Below, piece by piece: positions 16,718 through 25,688 of a stretch of 42,036 nt of DNA; positions within the stretch are counted from its first letter, which is position 1, and each line of letters opens with the position of its first letter. The stretch comes from Terriglobia bacterium (lineage in GTDB: Bacteria; Acidobacteriota; Terriglobia; UBA7540): the NCBI GenBank assembly GCA_030037755.1, contig JASHQD010000211.1, positions 1-42,036 on the forward strand, given 5' to 3'. Made by a program: the position numbers and the translations under genes. Under the pieces are notes generated by a model. That model worked only from the letters and a program-made list of their open reading frames with translations. It ran no database searches and was not told where the DNA came from.

Positions 16718-16792
16718 TTGCTGTAGCGGCGCTCGATGAGCGCCGACCCTGAGCTTCTGACTTTCGGCGCTCATCGAGCGCCGCTACAGCAA
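16718..16792. repeat. perfect REP inverted pair between def and fmt
   Basis: Two 29-nt arms (16718-16746 and 16764-16792) are exact reverse complements separated by 17 nt. Each arm holds GTAG followed by the palindrome CGGCGCTCGATGAGCGCCG. Same family as the copies near 21.8, 22.7 and 28.8 kb. In the def-fmt transcript this would fold into a very strong hairpin. Confidence 0.85.
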
Positions 16793-16796
16793 CCGC

Positions 16797-17309
16797 TCAC
16801 CAATCTCCGGCCTTCGTCAGCTTCCGGATCTTGCGCTTGATCGACTCGCGCTTGAGCGGGCTCAGGTGATGGATAAACAGCTTGCCGTTGAGGTGATCGG
16901 TCTCATGGCAGAAGGCGCGCGCCAGCAAACCCTCGCCCGTGACGGTGAATTCCTTCCCGTGCACGTCCTGGGCCCGGACCGTTGCTTTCAAGGGGCGCGG
17001 CGTTTCGGCACGGAAATCGGGCAGGCTCAGGCAGCCTTCTTCATGCACCTGCCGGCCCTCGACGGCCACGATCACCGGATTGGCCAGCACGAGCTTGGCT
17101 CCCTTCTCTTGCTCGCTCACGGTAGTATCGATCACGCAGAAGTGCCGGGACAGACCGATCTGCGGCGCGGCCAATCCCACGCCGTGCGCAGCGTACATGG
17201 TCTCGAACATGTCCGCGACGAGCTTCTCGAGTTCCTCGTCGAAGACGGTGACCGGCGCAGCCACCTTGTTGAGGACCTCCTGGCCGTATTTGACGATGGG
17301 GTAAATCAT
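16797..17309 (-). CDS. def: peptide deformylase
   Basis: Metalloenzyme that removes the N-formyl group from nascent proteins. All three family motifs are present: GVGLAAPQIG (about residue 43), EEGCLSLP (about 90, Cys metal ligand) and HETDHLNG (about 135, HExxH metal ligands and catalytic Glu). 170 residues, normal for a type I enzyme. First gene of the def-fmt-rsmB group on the minus strand. Confidence 0.97.
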   Translation of the reverse strand: MIYPIVKYGQEVLNKVAAPVTVFDEELEKLVADMFETMYAAHGVGLAAPQIGLSRHFCVIDTTVSEQEKGAKLVLANPVIVAVEGRQVHEEGCLSLPDFRAETPRPLKATVRAQDVHGKEFTVTGEGLLARAFCHETDHLNGKLFIHHLSPLKRESIKRKIRKLTKAGDW

Positions 17310-17399
17310 TCGAAAAACAGTGGCTAATGACGAGTGGCTAGTGGCGTGGCTAGAACCCGGGAGGAGAATACCTCCGCTTTCTCGCCTTAGGCCTTCTGA

Positions 17400-18572
17400 T
17401 CAAAACCGCCGGACCTGCTCTTGGTAGCCTTCGAAGTTGCGGCGAGTCTCTTCCATCGAGTCGCCGCCGAATTTCTCGAGAAACGATCGCCCCAGCACGA
17501 GACCCATCATCGCTTCACCGATCACGCCGGCCGCGGGCACCACGCAGACATCCGAGCGCTCGTAAGCCGCCTTCACAGGTTCGCGGCTGCCGAAATCCAC
17601 CGATTCCAGTGGGCGCCGAAGCGTGGAAATCGGCTTCAAATAGCCGCGCACCACGATGTCCTCGCCATTCGACATGCCGCCTTCAAGCCCGCCCGCCCGG
17701 TTCGACTTTCGAGTGAAGCGCGAGTGTTCGCGATCGTAGCCGATCTCGTCGTGAACTTCGGACCCGAATTGTCCGGCGCCTTCCACGCCCGTCCCGATTT
17801 CGACCGCTTTCACCGCCTGGATCGACGCCATCGCCTGCGCAAGGATGCCGTCCAGACGCTCGTCCCATTGTGCCATCGAACCGAGGCCGGGCGGCACGCC
17901 ATGAGCCACAACCTCGAATACTCCGCCGACGGAATCGCGGTTCTGCGTGGCCTGGTCCACTTCGCCCTTCATGCGCTCTTCGCTTTCAGGGTCGAGGCAA
18001 TTCAGCAAAATCTCTTCGCGATCGCGCAAGGCCTGAATCGCCTCAAACGTCGCGGCCGCCGTCGATCGCACCCGGCCCACCTGGATCACGTGGCTGGCGA
18101 TCTCGATTCCGAATTCGCGCAGAAACAGCCTGGCGACCGCGCCCAGAGCGGTTCGGGCTGTCGTCTCGCGCGCGCTGGCACGCTCGAGCACGTAACGCGC
18201 GTCGGTCAGATTGTACTTCAGGCACCCGGCCAGGTCCGCATGACCCGGCCGCGGCTGAGAAACAGGCCGGTATTGCGCGCTGGCCTCCGCGCCCGCTTCC
18301 ACCGCCATCGCCTGCGTCCAGTTTTTCCAGTCCTGGTTCTCGATCAGTACCGTGACGGGCGATCCGATCGTACGGCCGTGACGGACTCCGGAGAGAAACT
18401 GCGCGCGGTCGCGCTCAATCTTCATGCGGCCGCCGCGCCCGTAGCCTCCCATCCGCCGCTTCAGCTCGCGATCGACGTAAGCGAAATCGATTTCGAGGCC
18501 GGCTGGCAGTCCCAGCAGGACCGCGACCAGCGCCTGACCGTGGGACTCGCCGGCGGTATAGAATCGGAGCAT
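17400..18572 (-). CDS. aroC: chorismate synthase
   Basis: Catalyses the last step of the shikimate pathway, EPSP to chorismate, with reduced FMN. Signatures: MLRFYTAGESHGQ at the start, GRGGRMKIE, ARETTARTALGAVA and the C-terminal VDFGSREPVKAAYERSDVCVVPAAGVIGEAM. The ORF track begins at a TTG (18632), but the family starts at MLRFxTAGESHG, so ATG 18572 is chosen; 390 residues. It is 90 bp upstream of def on the same strand, with a short imperfect repeat (GTGGCTA-type) in the gap. Transcribed divergently from the phosphoesterase. Confidence 0.95.
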   Translation of the reverse strand: MLRFYTAGESHGQALVAVLLGLPAGLEIDFAYVDRELKRRMGGYGRGGRMKIERDRAQFLSGVRHGRTIGSPVTVLIENQDWKNWTQAMAVEAGAEASAQYRPVSQPRPGHADLAGCLKYNLTDARYVLERASARETTARTALGAVARLFLREFGIEIASHVIQVGRVRSTAAATFEAIQALRDREEILLNCLDPESEERMKGEVDQATQNRDSVGGVFEVVAHGVPPGLGSMAQWDERLDGILAQAMASIQAVKAVEIGTGVEGAGQFGSEVHDEIGYDREHSRFTRKSNRAGGLEGGMSNGEDIVVRGYLKPISTLRRPLESVDFGSREPVKAAYERSDVCVVPAAGVIGEAMMGLVLGRSFLEKFGGDSMEETRRNFEGYQEQVRRF

Positions 18573-18730
18573 TGCGATGGAGCGCGCCCGATCCCGATTC
18601 GCGCTCTGCGGATCGAAACGGGCCTGGAACAACTCTGATCTTAACCAAAAGCTACCGAACGGTCAAAAGACCTGCGCCCGGAACGTCGCGGTCCCAGGCA
18701 GCATGGCCCCTCGTAGCCGTCCGTAGCGCG

Positions 18731-18746
18731 TATAATGGGATATAAT
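18731..18746 (+). promoter_or_regulatory. two tandem -10 elements (TATAAT) for the phosphoesterase gene
   Basis: TATAAT at 18731-18736 and again at 18741-18746. The ATG used by the ORF track (18735) overlaps the first box, supporting a start at GTG 18774 instead. Confidence 0.5.
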
Positions 18747-18773
18747 TCCACCCGCTTTGGAAGGGCTTTTTGC

Positions 18774-19520
18774 GTGCGCTATCTGATCCTGAGTGATATC
18801 CATTCCAACCTGGAAGCCTATGAGAGCTGTCTCGGGCTGGCGAGCGGGCTGTACGAAGCCGTGCTCTGTCTCGGCGACCTTGTGGGCTATGGGCCGGACC
18901 CCAACGCCATCGTCGAGGCCGTGCATCCGGCGGCAGAGGTCATCATCCGCGGAAATCATGATAAGGCCTGCTCCGGTATCACCGATGCCGCGGACTTCAA
19001 CCCGCTGGCGCGCGCTGCCACGCAGTGGACCCGGGATCAACTCACGCCCGAGAATCTCGCCCGCCTGCGAAATCTCACCGAGGGCCCTGTGAAGGTGGAC
19101 GGATTCGAACTGGTGCATGGCTCGCCGCGCGATGAGGACGAATACATCATCGAAAGACTGGACGCGCTGCCGGCGATCGAAGACGCATCCTCGCCGGTCG
19201 TCTTTTTTGGACACACGCACGTGCAGGGCGGCTTTGTGATGGAACCCGGCCATAAACTCGAGCCCATCTATGCCGAACACTCCGGCGACGGCTGCGTCCT
19301 CGTACTCAGCCTTAAGGCCAGCTCGCGCTATCTCATCAATCCGGGCTCCGTCGGACAGCCTCGCGACCGCGACTGGCGCGCGGCCTTTGCGATACTTGAT
19401 TCCCAAAAGCGCAGGGTGGAATACTACCGTACCGGTTACGATGTGCGCGCCACCCAGGCGAAGATGGAGAAGGCGCGTCTTCCGGAGCCGTTGATTGCGA
19501 GACTGCAGTTTGGGCGATGA
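18774..19520 (+). CDS. metallophosphoesterase (calcineurin-like, YfcE/PrpE type)
   Basis: Binuclear-metal phosphoesterase. Motifs: LILSDIHSNLEA (DxH), LGDLVGYGPDP (GDxxxxG), IRGNHDK (GNHD), ELVHGSP and FFGHTHVQ (GHTH), all in order within 248 residues, a common single-domain architecture. The GTG at 18774 gives the family start VRYLILSDIHSN and follows two TATAAT boxes. Substrate is not readable (cyclic nucleotides, dinucleoside polyphosphates or phosphoproteins are possible). The next gene lies 49 bp downstream after a short degenerate repeat. Confidence 0.88.
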   Translation: MRYLILSDIHSNLEAYESCLGLASGLYEAVLCLGDLVGYGPDPNAIVEAVHPAAEVIIRGNHDKACSGITDAADFNPLARAATQWTRDQLTPENLARLRNLTEGPVKVDGFELVHGSPRDEDEYIIERLDALPAIEDASSPVVFFGHTHVQGGFVMEPGHKLEPIYAEHSGDGCVLVLSLKASSRYLINPGSVGQPRDRDWRAAFAILDSQKRRVEYYRTGYDVRATQAKMEKARLPEPLIARLQFGR

Positions 19521-19523
19521 GTT

Positions 19524-19567
19524 GTCCAGGGACAACGGACAACTGACCACTGACAACTGACGATCTT
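19524..19567. repeat. degenerate GACAACTGAC-type micro-repeat
   Basis: A run of imperfect copies of GGACAACTGA/TGACAACTGAC between two genes. Similar low-complexity blocks occur at about 25558-25628 (GTCGACAGTCGACAGTC...) and 36067-36084 (TGACTGTTGACTGTCGAC). Confidence 0.55.
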
Positions 19568-19569
19568 CG

Positions 19570-20556
19570 ATGAAACCTCGCGTCTACATAACCCGCCCCG
19601 TCGGCTCCGAAGCGATCAACATTCTCGCTGCTCGTTGCGACGTGACCTGCCGCGAACAGGATCTGCCGCTGCCGCCCGCCGAGTTGGCGGAAGCGCTGCG
19701 CGAAATGGACGGCCTGATGATCGCCGGAGCCCGACTGCCGGCTGAAGTTGTGGCGCAGGCGTCGCGCCTGCGAGCCGTCTCCAGCGTGGGCGTCGGATAC
19801 GATAATCTCGATCTCGCGGCGCTTACCGCGCGACGCATTCCCGTCACTAACCTCGTCGGTGTGGTCGAGGAGACCACGGCCGATCTCGCCTTCGCGCTGC
19901 TGCTCGCCGCCGCGCGACGCTTGCCCGAATGCGATCGCTACGTGCGCGAAGGCCAATGGCGCTTCTGGCAATGGACCCTGCTCTGGGGCGCGGACGTATT
20001 CGGCAAAACTCTTGGACTTTACGGCTTCGGAAACATCGGGCAGGCGGTGGCCCGCCGCGCTCGCGGATTCAATATGCGCATCCTCTATTGCTCCCGCCGC
20101 CCCGCCGCGGAGGCCATCGAGCAGGCGCTGGGGGCGCAGCGAGTCGATCGCGACACCCTGTTCGGGGAGTCCGATTTCGTCAGCATTCACGTGGCGTTGA
20201 ACCCTGAAACTCGTCACTCCGTCGGCGCTGCCGAACTCGCGCGGATGAAGCCCTCCGCCTATCTGATCAACACGGCGCGCGGCCCGGTCGTGGACGAAGA
20301 AGCGCTGGCCGAGGCGCTGCAGCGGCACGCGATCGCCGGCGCGGGTCTCGACGTTTTCGAGCAGGAGCCGCACGTGCATCCCACGCTGCTCGGCCTGCCG
20401 AACGTGGTCCTGGCGCCGCACGTCGGCAGCGGTACCGCGGAGACTCGCGCGCGCATGGCCCGCGTGGCCGCGCAGAATCTGCTGGATCTGCTGGATGGGA
20501 AGCGTCCCAGAACGCTGCTGAATCCGGAGGTATTTGAGACGGCCAGTGGCGGATGA
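19570..20556 (+). CDS. D-2-hydroxyacid dehydrogenase (glyoxylate/hydroxypyruvate reductase type)
   Basis: NAD(P)H-dependent oxidoreductase of D-2-hydroxy acids. The cofactor Rossmann motif is LYGFGNIGQAVARR (GxGxxG). The catalytic triad positions are present: Arg in INTARGPVVDE, Glu in LDVFEQEP and His in VLAPHVGSGT. Full length at 328 residues. The sequence closely resembles glycerate dehydrogenase/glyoxylate reductase (GyaR/GhrB) members more than 3-phosphoglycerate dehydrogenase, which would carry a C-terminal ACT domain, absent here. Confidence 0.92.
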   Translation: MKPRVYITRPVGSEAINILAARCDVTCREQDLPLPPAELAEALREMDGLMIAGARLPAEVVAQASRLRAVSSVGVGYDNLDLAALTARRIPVTNLVGVVEETTADLAFALLLAAARRLPECDRYVREGQWRFWQWTLLWGADVFGKTLGLYGFGNIGQAVARRARGFNMRILYCSRRPAAEAIEQALGAQRVDRDTLFGESDFVSIHVALNPETRHSVGAAELARMKPSAYLINTARGPVVDEEALAEALQRHAIAGAGLDVFEQEPHVHPTLLGLPNVVLAPHVGSGTAETRARMARVAAQNLLDLLDGKRPRTLLNPEVFETASGG

Positions 20557-20652
20557 GATTCGCCTGGAGAACAGCGAGTCCCTGGTCAAAACCTCTGAAG
20601 TAAGGTTGCCTCGACGATCTCGATTTCGGCATCTAAGGAATCGGGTTAGACA

Positions 20653-21735
20653 ATGCAAGCGATCCGTCATGCTTCTTCAAAGCCGGCAGTAGCAATTTGG
20701 CTGGCGATCGCGTTCGCAGCCATTTCGCTCACGGCCCTGCCCGCCCGGGCGCAGCAAGTCAAGCTCTTCCTCAAAGACGGTTCGCAGCTTCTGGTAAAAA
20801 GCTACCAGATCGAAGGCGACAAGGTCCGGTTCTACAATCTCGACACACATGAATACGAGGAGATGCCGGTGGCGCTGGTGGATTTCGACGCCACCAAGCG
20901 CGCGGCTGGCGAGGAAGCGACGGAACACGCCAAGATCGTGGACGAAGCCAAGCGACTGGAGAAGGAGCACTTCGGACCGGACGCCCCGGGTCCCGGCCCG
21001 GATGCGAAGCCGGCAGGATTCCAGGTTGCCAATGGGCTTTACCTGCCTCTGACCGAGGGCGTTTATGCCTTCGACGGCCAGCGTGTGATCCCGATGGTCC
21101 AGTCGGAGGGTGAGGTCATGACGGACAAGGAACGTGCCGCTTTGATGATCGCCATGCCCGGGCCGCTGCTCAAGCGGCGCTCGCTCGTGTCGCTGCCCGG
21201 CCCCCAGGCGGCCGTGCGGATTGCGAATCCGCAACCGGCCTTCTATATCCAGTCGAACGAGGCCTGGGGCGCCAACGCGGTGCTGATCCCGGTGAAGTCG
21301 GCGCATGACCGGCGCGTCCTCGAGAAGGTGCAGTCCGGAATGGGCCTGGGCGCATCCGGGGAGATTCGCGACGCGGTGCCGATTGAGAAACAGGCCGTCG
21401 CCAAAGGCATCTACAAGATGACGCCATCGCAGGCGCTGCCGCCCGGAGAATACGCCATCGGCGAACTGGTGGACGGAAAGCTCAACATGGACGTCTGGGA
21501 CTTCGGGGTCGACAAGCCCGGCAAGAAAACAGGTTTCGGCGAGTCTGCGTCCGACCAACAGCAGTCGCCGATGGGCGAACAACAGAGTCCGGGCCAGGTT
21601 TCCGTTCAGCCCTCCGACGTCATCCTCGGAAAACATCCGCAGAATTCGCCCAGCGGCCCGCCACTGCCAGGTCCAGGATCGCAGGGCGGCGCGCCCACGC
21701 CACCTCCGAATTCGGGCGGTTCCGGCCCGCCATAA
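20653..21735 (+). CDS. exported hypothetical protein with Pro/Gly-rich C-terminus
   Basis: A Sec-type signal peptide is clear: basic start, hydrophobic WLAIAFAAISLTALPA and cleavage near ARAQQ. The mature N-terminal part (KLFLKDGSQLLVKSYQIEGDKVRFYNLDTHEYEEMPVALVDFDATKRA) resembles a short beta-rich domain common in acidobacterial exported proteins. The centre has further beta-type sequence and the C-terminus is disordered (SPSGPPLPGPGSQGG... SGGSGPP). 360 residues. No enzyme motif is visible and I cannot assign a function. It is followed by a REP pair. Confidence 0.7.
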   Translation: MQAIRHASSKPAVAIWLAIAFAAISLTALPARAQQVKLFLKDGSQLLVKSYQIEGDKVRFYNLDTHEYEEMPVALVDFDATKRAAGEEATEHAKIVDEAKRLEKEHFGPDAPGPGPDAKPAGFQVANGLYLPLTEGVYAFDGQRVIPMVQSEGEVMTDKERAALMIAMPGPLLKRRSLVSLPGPQAAVRIANPQPAFYIQSNEAWGANAVLIPVKSAHDRRVLEKVQSGMGLGASGEIRDAVPIEKQAVAKGIYKMTPSQALPPGEYAIGELVDGKLNMDVWDFGVDKPGKKTGFGESASDQQQSPMGEQQSPGQVSVQPSDVILGKHPQNSPSGPPLPGPGSQGGAPTPPPNSGGSGPP

Positions 21736-21740
21736 GCGAC

Positions 21741-21876
21741 GCGCTGTAGCGGCGGTGTCCTCACCGCCGAAGAGCCATGATCCAAAGTGCGGCGGGGGGA
21801 ATTGTCCCCTCACCCCCGCCGGGGAAAAAAGGGCCATGATCCAAGTGCGGCGGTGAGGACACCGCCGCTACAGCGC
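21741..21876. repeat. REP inverted pair with an internal direct repeat
   Basis: The arms at 21741-21769 and 21848-21876 (29 nt each) are exact reverse complements, with GTAG heads and the palindrome CGGCGGTGTCCTCACCGCCG. Between them, about 25 bp (GAGCCATGATCCAAAGTGCGG / GGGCCATGATCCAAGTGCGG) is present twice, so one REP-plus-flank appears to have been duplicated. Confidence 0.8.
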
Positions 21877-21895
21877 GGTTTGTCGACGCGGCTGA

Positions 21896-21901
21896 TATAA
21901 T
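21896..21901 (+). promoter_or_regulatory. -10 element (TATAAT) for msrA
   Basis: Perfect TATAAT 28 bp before ATG 21929 and 20 bp after the REP pair. The GTG start used by the track (21902) directly abuts it and so is not plausible. No clear -35 at the right distance. Confidence 0.5.
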
Positions 21902-21928
21902 GTGAAATCCTCAGCGATGGAGGGAACG

Positions 21929-22402
21929 ATGGAGAAAGCCACTTTTGCGGCAGGCTGCTTCTGGGGTGTGGAAGCGACTTTTCGCGCGCTGCCCGGCGTC
22001 ACGGCGACGCGTGTCGGATACATCGGTGGAGGCACCGAAAAGCCGACCTACCAGGACGTCTGCACGGATCGTACCGGACACGCCGAGGCGGTCGAGGTGA
22101 CTTACGATCCCGCCAAAATATCCTATGAGGATCTGTTGAAGGTTTTCTGGGAGAATCACGATCCCACCACGTTGAACCGCCAGGGTCCGGACGTGGGCAC
22201 GCAGTACCGCAGCGCGATCTTCTATCACAATCCCGAACAGGAAGCTGCCGCGCGCGCCTCGAAGGATCGCCTGGCACAATCGGGCAAGTTCCGGCGCCCC
22301 ATCGTCACCCAGATCGTTCCGGCCGTGGAGTTCTGGCAGGCTGAGGACTACCACCAGCAGTACCTGGAAAAGCGCGGCCTGGCGCACTGCCACATTGGGT
22401 AA
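21929..22402 (+). CDS. msrA: peptide methionine-S-sulfoxide reductase MsrA
   Basis: Repairs oxidised methionine. The active-site motif [10 protein letters not shown] is near the N-terminus; the family's EVxYDP, FWxxHDPT and DYHQQYLEK segments follow. 157 residues. ATG 21929 is preceded by GGAGGG, which decides this start over ATG 21917 and GTG 21902. The C-terminus lacks the extra resolving Cys pair of longer enzymes; the final Cys in LAHCHIG may serve. The TTG of the next small gene overlaps its last 8 bp. Confidence 0.95.
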   Translation: MEKATFAAGCFWGVEATFRALPGVTATRVGYIGGGTEKPTYQDVCTDRTGHAEAVEVTYDPAKISYEDLLKVFWENHDPTTLNRQGPDVGTQYRSAIFYHNPEQEAAARASKDRLAQSGKFRRPIVTQIVPAVEFWQAEDYHQQYLEKRGLAHCHIG

Positions 22403-22631
22403 AGCGCCCATCACGAACCATATCGATGCGGGCCTGTGCGCGATCTGCCGCCACGTGCGAATCGTACGCTCCGATCGCGGGTCAATCTTCTATCAGTGCC
22501 GGCTGTCCCTTACGGATCCCCGATTCGTTCCGTATCCACGATTGCCCGTGCTGCGCTGTGCCGGATTCGAGGCTGATCCCGAACCGCGCACTCCAGCCAC
22601 GACCAACCCAACGAGCAAAGAGAAAATCTAG
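22395..22631 (+). CDS. small Cys-containing conserved hypothetical protein (zinc-binding-like)
   Basis: 78 residues, [51 protein letters not shown]. The pattern CxxCxH...C...[12 protein letters not shown] resembles a small protein common in Acidobacteriota and Actinobacteriota whose function is unknown to me; four Cys could bind zinc. The only in-frame start is a TTG at 22395, overlapping msrA by 8 bp, which suggests translational coupling. Codon use and the conserved pattern support reality although the start is weak. Confidence 0.65.
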   Translation: MGKAPITNHIDAGLCAICRHVRIVRSDRGSIFYQCRLSLTDPRFVPYPRLPVLRCAGFEADPEPRTPATTNPTSKEKI

Positions 22632-22647
22632 AAAGTGCTACGATGAT

Positions 22648-22758
22648 GCTGTAGCGGCGCTGTCCTCAGCGCCGCAGGATTGCGCGGCCATCCTCACAGC
22701 AAACCTGCCTTCTGGCCGAGAATACAGAATTATGGCAGTGAGGATACCGCCGCTATAG
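22648..22758. repeat. diverged REP inverted pair upstream of comEC
   Basis: GCTGTAGCGGCGCTGTCCTC at 22648 and the mismatched opposite copy GTGAGGATACCGCCGCTATAGC at 22737-22758. The arms no longer match each other well, so this is an older or hybrid copy of the family seen at 21.8 kb. Confidence 0.65.
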
Positions 22759-22799
22759 CGATGCGGCTTACCCCGGAGAGCTGATTCTGGAAGGCCAAC

Positions 22800-25529
22800 G
22801 TGTCTTCGGTCTCCGAGCAGGCTGAAAGCGACAGCGCCCGTCCGTTCATCTGTCCGGTGCTCATTCTTGCCCTGGCGATGGCTCTCGGAATTGCGCTGAG
22901 CACCTGGCTGGCTCCGGGGAACCTGGGCGCGTGGCGCGCGCTTCCCCTGCTGATTGGCGCCGCAGCCGCGTGCCTGGCGGTCTCCGCAATCCTGCTTCGC
23001 GCCGGACACAATAGCGCGTCGGTCATCGTCGTGCTGGCCGGATTCGTTTTCGCGGGCGCCGCTCTGCCGACTCTTTTCGCGTATCGCTTTCCGCCGGATC
23101 ACGTCAGCCACCTGGACGAGTGGAGCTTTGATCTGAATCGCCCGGTTCAGGTCGAGGGCAGCATCGTGACTGAGCCGGTGATCACGCCATCCGGTCTCGA
23201 ATTCGACATCGAGGCCAATCGCCTGGCCCAGCTTCAAGTCCCGCCAGGAAGAGGTTCGCAGGCCGCGGCACGGAAAACATCCGGTAAGATCCGCCTGCGT
23301 TTGGAATCGCTCGCCGGAGCCGGGGGCGAGGACGTGTTCGATCTGCATCCCGGCGACGCGATCGGGGCTCCCATGCTGTTGCGCCGCCCGCACACGTATC
23401 AAAATCGCGGCAGTTTCGACTTCCGAAAGCGCGCCGAGGAAATTGACGACTTGTTCTGGGAGGGAACGGTAAGCGGCGCGGGCGAAGTGCACACGCTGCC
23501 CGTGCGTTCCGGGCTGCATCCGAGCCGCGTCGTATGGCGCCTGCGATTTCGGATCCGGCGCGGCATCGATCGCCTCTATCCGCCGTGGTCAGCCGAGGGC
23601 CGCGACGGCGCCGTCCTTAAGGCGATTCTGCTCGGCGAGCGGTCGTCTCTCGACTCCGCGACCGTCGACCATTTTCGCGCGAGCGGCCTCTACCATCTGC
23701 TGGTGATCGCAGGCCTGCACGTCGGCCTGATCGCAGGTTTGGTTGCAGCACTCCTGCGCCTCCTGGGATTGAATCGCACCTCGCGCAATTTACTGCTGCT
23801 GGCAGTCCTCATCGCCTATGCGCTCGTGGTCGAGCAGCGCGCGCCCACGCTGCGCGCCACGCTCATGATCGTAGCCTTCATCGTGGCGGACCTGCTGGGC
23901 CGCGATCACACGGCGCTGAACTCCGTCGGACTCGCGGCGCTGGTCCTGCTGCTGGCGCGTCCGGCGTGGCTTTTCGAATCGGGCTTTCAGCTTTCCTTCG
24001 CGGCCGCGCTGCTGATCGTCGGACTGGCGGGGCCGCTGCTCCGGCTGAGTATCGAGCCTTATCATCACGCGCTTTATCACCTCGACAATATCGATCTCGA
24101 TACTGCGCTCGATCCACGCCAGGCGCAATTCCGGCTGGATCTGCGCTCATTGGTTGGCGTTGTGCGCGGGTGTTCCGCTTATCTCGACCGGCACCCGGTC
24201 GCGGCCGCGCGCCTGATCGTCTGGCCGCTCGGCGCGGGCCTGCGCCTGATCGAGATCGCCGCGCTCTCGGCCGTCCTGCAAATCGGGCTGCTGCTGCCCA
24301 TGGTCGAGACGTTTCATCGCGTGACGCTGGCGGGCATCGGCCTGAATTCCCTGGCGCTGCCGCTCATGGCCGTACTGCTTGCCATTGCCATACCGACCGT
24401 GGCGCTCGCGACCGTGGCGCCGTCGTGGGCGGTTCTGCCCGGCAAAGTTCTGGCCGTCGTGTTCAACCCGCTTTTCCGATTGGCCGAGTTGCCGCACCTT
24501 CCGGCATGGCTCTCGTACCGCGTTCCCTCGCCCCCGATCGTCATCGCACTTGGATTTGCGGCCGCACTGATCGCCCTGACCCTTTGCCTCGGACGCTCGC
24601 GCGCGGGCGCCATCGCATCTGTCGCTGTGTTGGGCCTGTTCGCAGTTCTGCTGGCGACGGAACCCTTCGCCGCCGATCTTCCCTCGGGCGGGATAGAGAT
24701 CACCGCGCTCGACTGCGGTCGCGGGCAAGCCAGTTTCATGGTCCTTCCGGGCGGATCGACGATGCTGATCGGCGCCGGCGGCGTCCCGGGCACACCCACC
24801 AGCGCCTTGACGGTCCCGTGGGATCCCGGCGAGAACATCGTGGCGCCCTATTTGTGGTCGCGCCGCGTGAAGAGTCTCGATGTGCTGCTCGCGCCAGGCT
24901 TGAATCTGGACGGCGTGGCGTCAATTCTCGGCGACTTTCATGTGCGTGAGTTGTGGCTGGTAGGGCAACCAGGCGGATGGAACGCGGCGGCCATCGCCGC
25001 TGTCACGCGCGGCGTGCGTCGCGGCACGGTCATCCGTCCGATCCAGCCCGGCGAGGCGTTGCGGCTCGGTGGCACCACGGTTCAGATTCTCGATTCGACC
25101 GCTGACGCAAGCAGTCCGGCGGGTAGCCGCAGCGTGACAGTTCGCATTGCTGGCGCGGAGGGCTCCGCATGGTTTGCCGGCGCCGGTCCTTCAAAAGACG
25201 CAATACAGCTGGTGGGCGCAACCGCCAGCGCGCGTGGCGGTACTGGCAACAACGCGCGCGACGATATCCTGGTCATCGATCGCCCGGACCTGGTGGCCGC
25301 GGCGCACTCGAATCTGCTGGCGAACACCGGCGCGGAGGTTGCGATCGTGTCTCCGGGACGCACCACGCGCGCAGATTCGATTGCGCGAATCGCGCTGGCA
25401 CAATTGGATCTCGGGATTCAAACCTTCCAAACCGATGTCGACGGCGCCGTGACGGCGTGGCTGAACGGCAGGTCGATTGCGATTCGGACGTTTCGCGGCG
25501 GCAGGATCGGCGGGATTCAAAGGCAGTAA
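22800..25529 (+). CDS. comEC: ComEC/Rec2-family DNA uptake channel protein
   Basis: Inner-membrane channel for single-stranded DNA uptake in natural transformation. 909 residues: two to three N-terminal helices, a soluble OB-like (DUF4131) segment at about 85-220, the Competence domain from about 275 (ILLGERSSLDSATVDHFRASGLYHLLVIAGLHVGLIAGL; SGLxHLLAISG-type signature) with many helices to about 610, then a beta-lactamase-like domain from about 625. In the last domain, the segment where HxHxDH is expected reads LLAPGLNLDGVAS and the LIDAGG-type strand reads LIGAGG, so metal-binding residues are missing. Start GTG 22800 has no strong Shine-Dalgarno. Standing alone among housekeeping genes is usual for comEC. 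Confidence 0.88.
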   Translation: MSSVSEQAESDSARPFICPVLILALAMALGIALSTWLAPGNLGAWRALPLLIGAAAACLAVSAILLRAGHNSASVIVVLAGFVFAGAALPTLFAYRFPPDHVSHLDEWSFDLNRPVQVEGSIVTEPVITPSGLEFDIEANRLAQLQVPPGRGSQAAARKTSGKIRLRLESLAGAGGEDVFDLHPGDAIGAPMLLRRPHTYQNRGSFDFRKRAEEIDDLFWEGTVSGAGEVHTLPVRSGLHPSRVVWRLRFRIRRGIDRLYPPWSAEGRDGAVLKAILLGERSSLDSATVDHFRASGLYHLLVIAGLHVGLIAGLVAALLRLLGLNRTSRNLLLLAVLIAYALVVEQRAPTLRATLMIVAFIVADLLGRDHTALNSVGLAALVLLLARPAWLFESGFQLSFAAALLIVGLAGPLLRLSIEPYHHALYHLDNIDLDTALDPRQAQFRLDLRSLVGVVRGCSAYLDRHPVAAARLIVWPLGAGLRLIEIAALSAVLQIGLLLPMVETFHRVTLAGIGLNSLALPLMAVLLAIAIPTVALATVAPSWAVLPGKVLAVVFNPLFRLAELPHLPAWLSYRVPSPPIVIALGFAAALIALTLCLGRSRAGAIASVAVLGLFAVLLATEPFAADLPSGGIEITALDCGRGQASFMVLPGGSTMLIGAGGVPGTPTSALTVPWDPGENIVAPYLWSRRVKSLDVLLAPGLNLDGVASILGDFHVRELWLVGQPGGWNAAAIAAVTRGVRRGTVIRPIQPGEALRLGGTTVQILDSTADASSPAGSRSVTVRIAGAEGSAWFAGAGPSKDAIQLVGATASARGGTGNNARDDILVIDRPDLVAAAHSNLLANTGAEVAIVSPGRTTRADSIARIALAQLDLGIQTFQTDVDGAVTAWLNGRSIAIRTFRGGRIGGIQRQ

Positions 25530-25557
25530 AGTAGCTGGCATAGCGCTAACGAGGAAA

Positions 25558-25628
25558 GTCGACAGTCGACAGTCGCTGAATCGCTCAATGTAGGGCCAAC
25601 CGACTGTCAACTGTTGACTGTCGACTCT
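25558..25628. repeat. GTCGACAGTC-type micro-repeat and its inverted form
   Basis: GTCGACAGTCGACAGTC at about 25558 and the inverse form GACTGTCAACTGTTGACTGTCGAC at about 25604-25627, giving a long imperfect hairpin between comEC and pcm. Confidence 0.55.
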
Positions 25629-25688
25629 CAACCAGCCCCAAACGTGAGACTCGCCGCCTTCGGTGCTATGCTGGAGCCAAGGAGTCCC

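Noticed and set aside
17421-18638. 405-codon plus ORF opposite aroC
   Set aside because: aroC is unambiguous; the antisense frame is open only because of codon bias.
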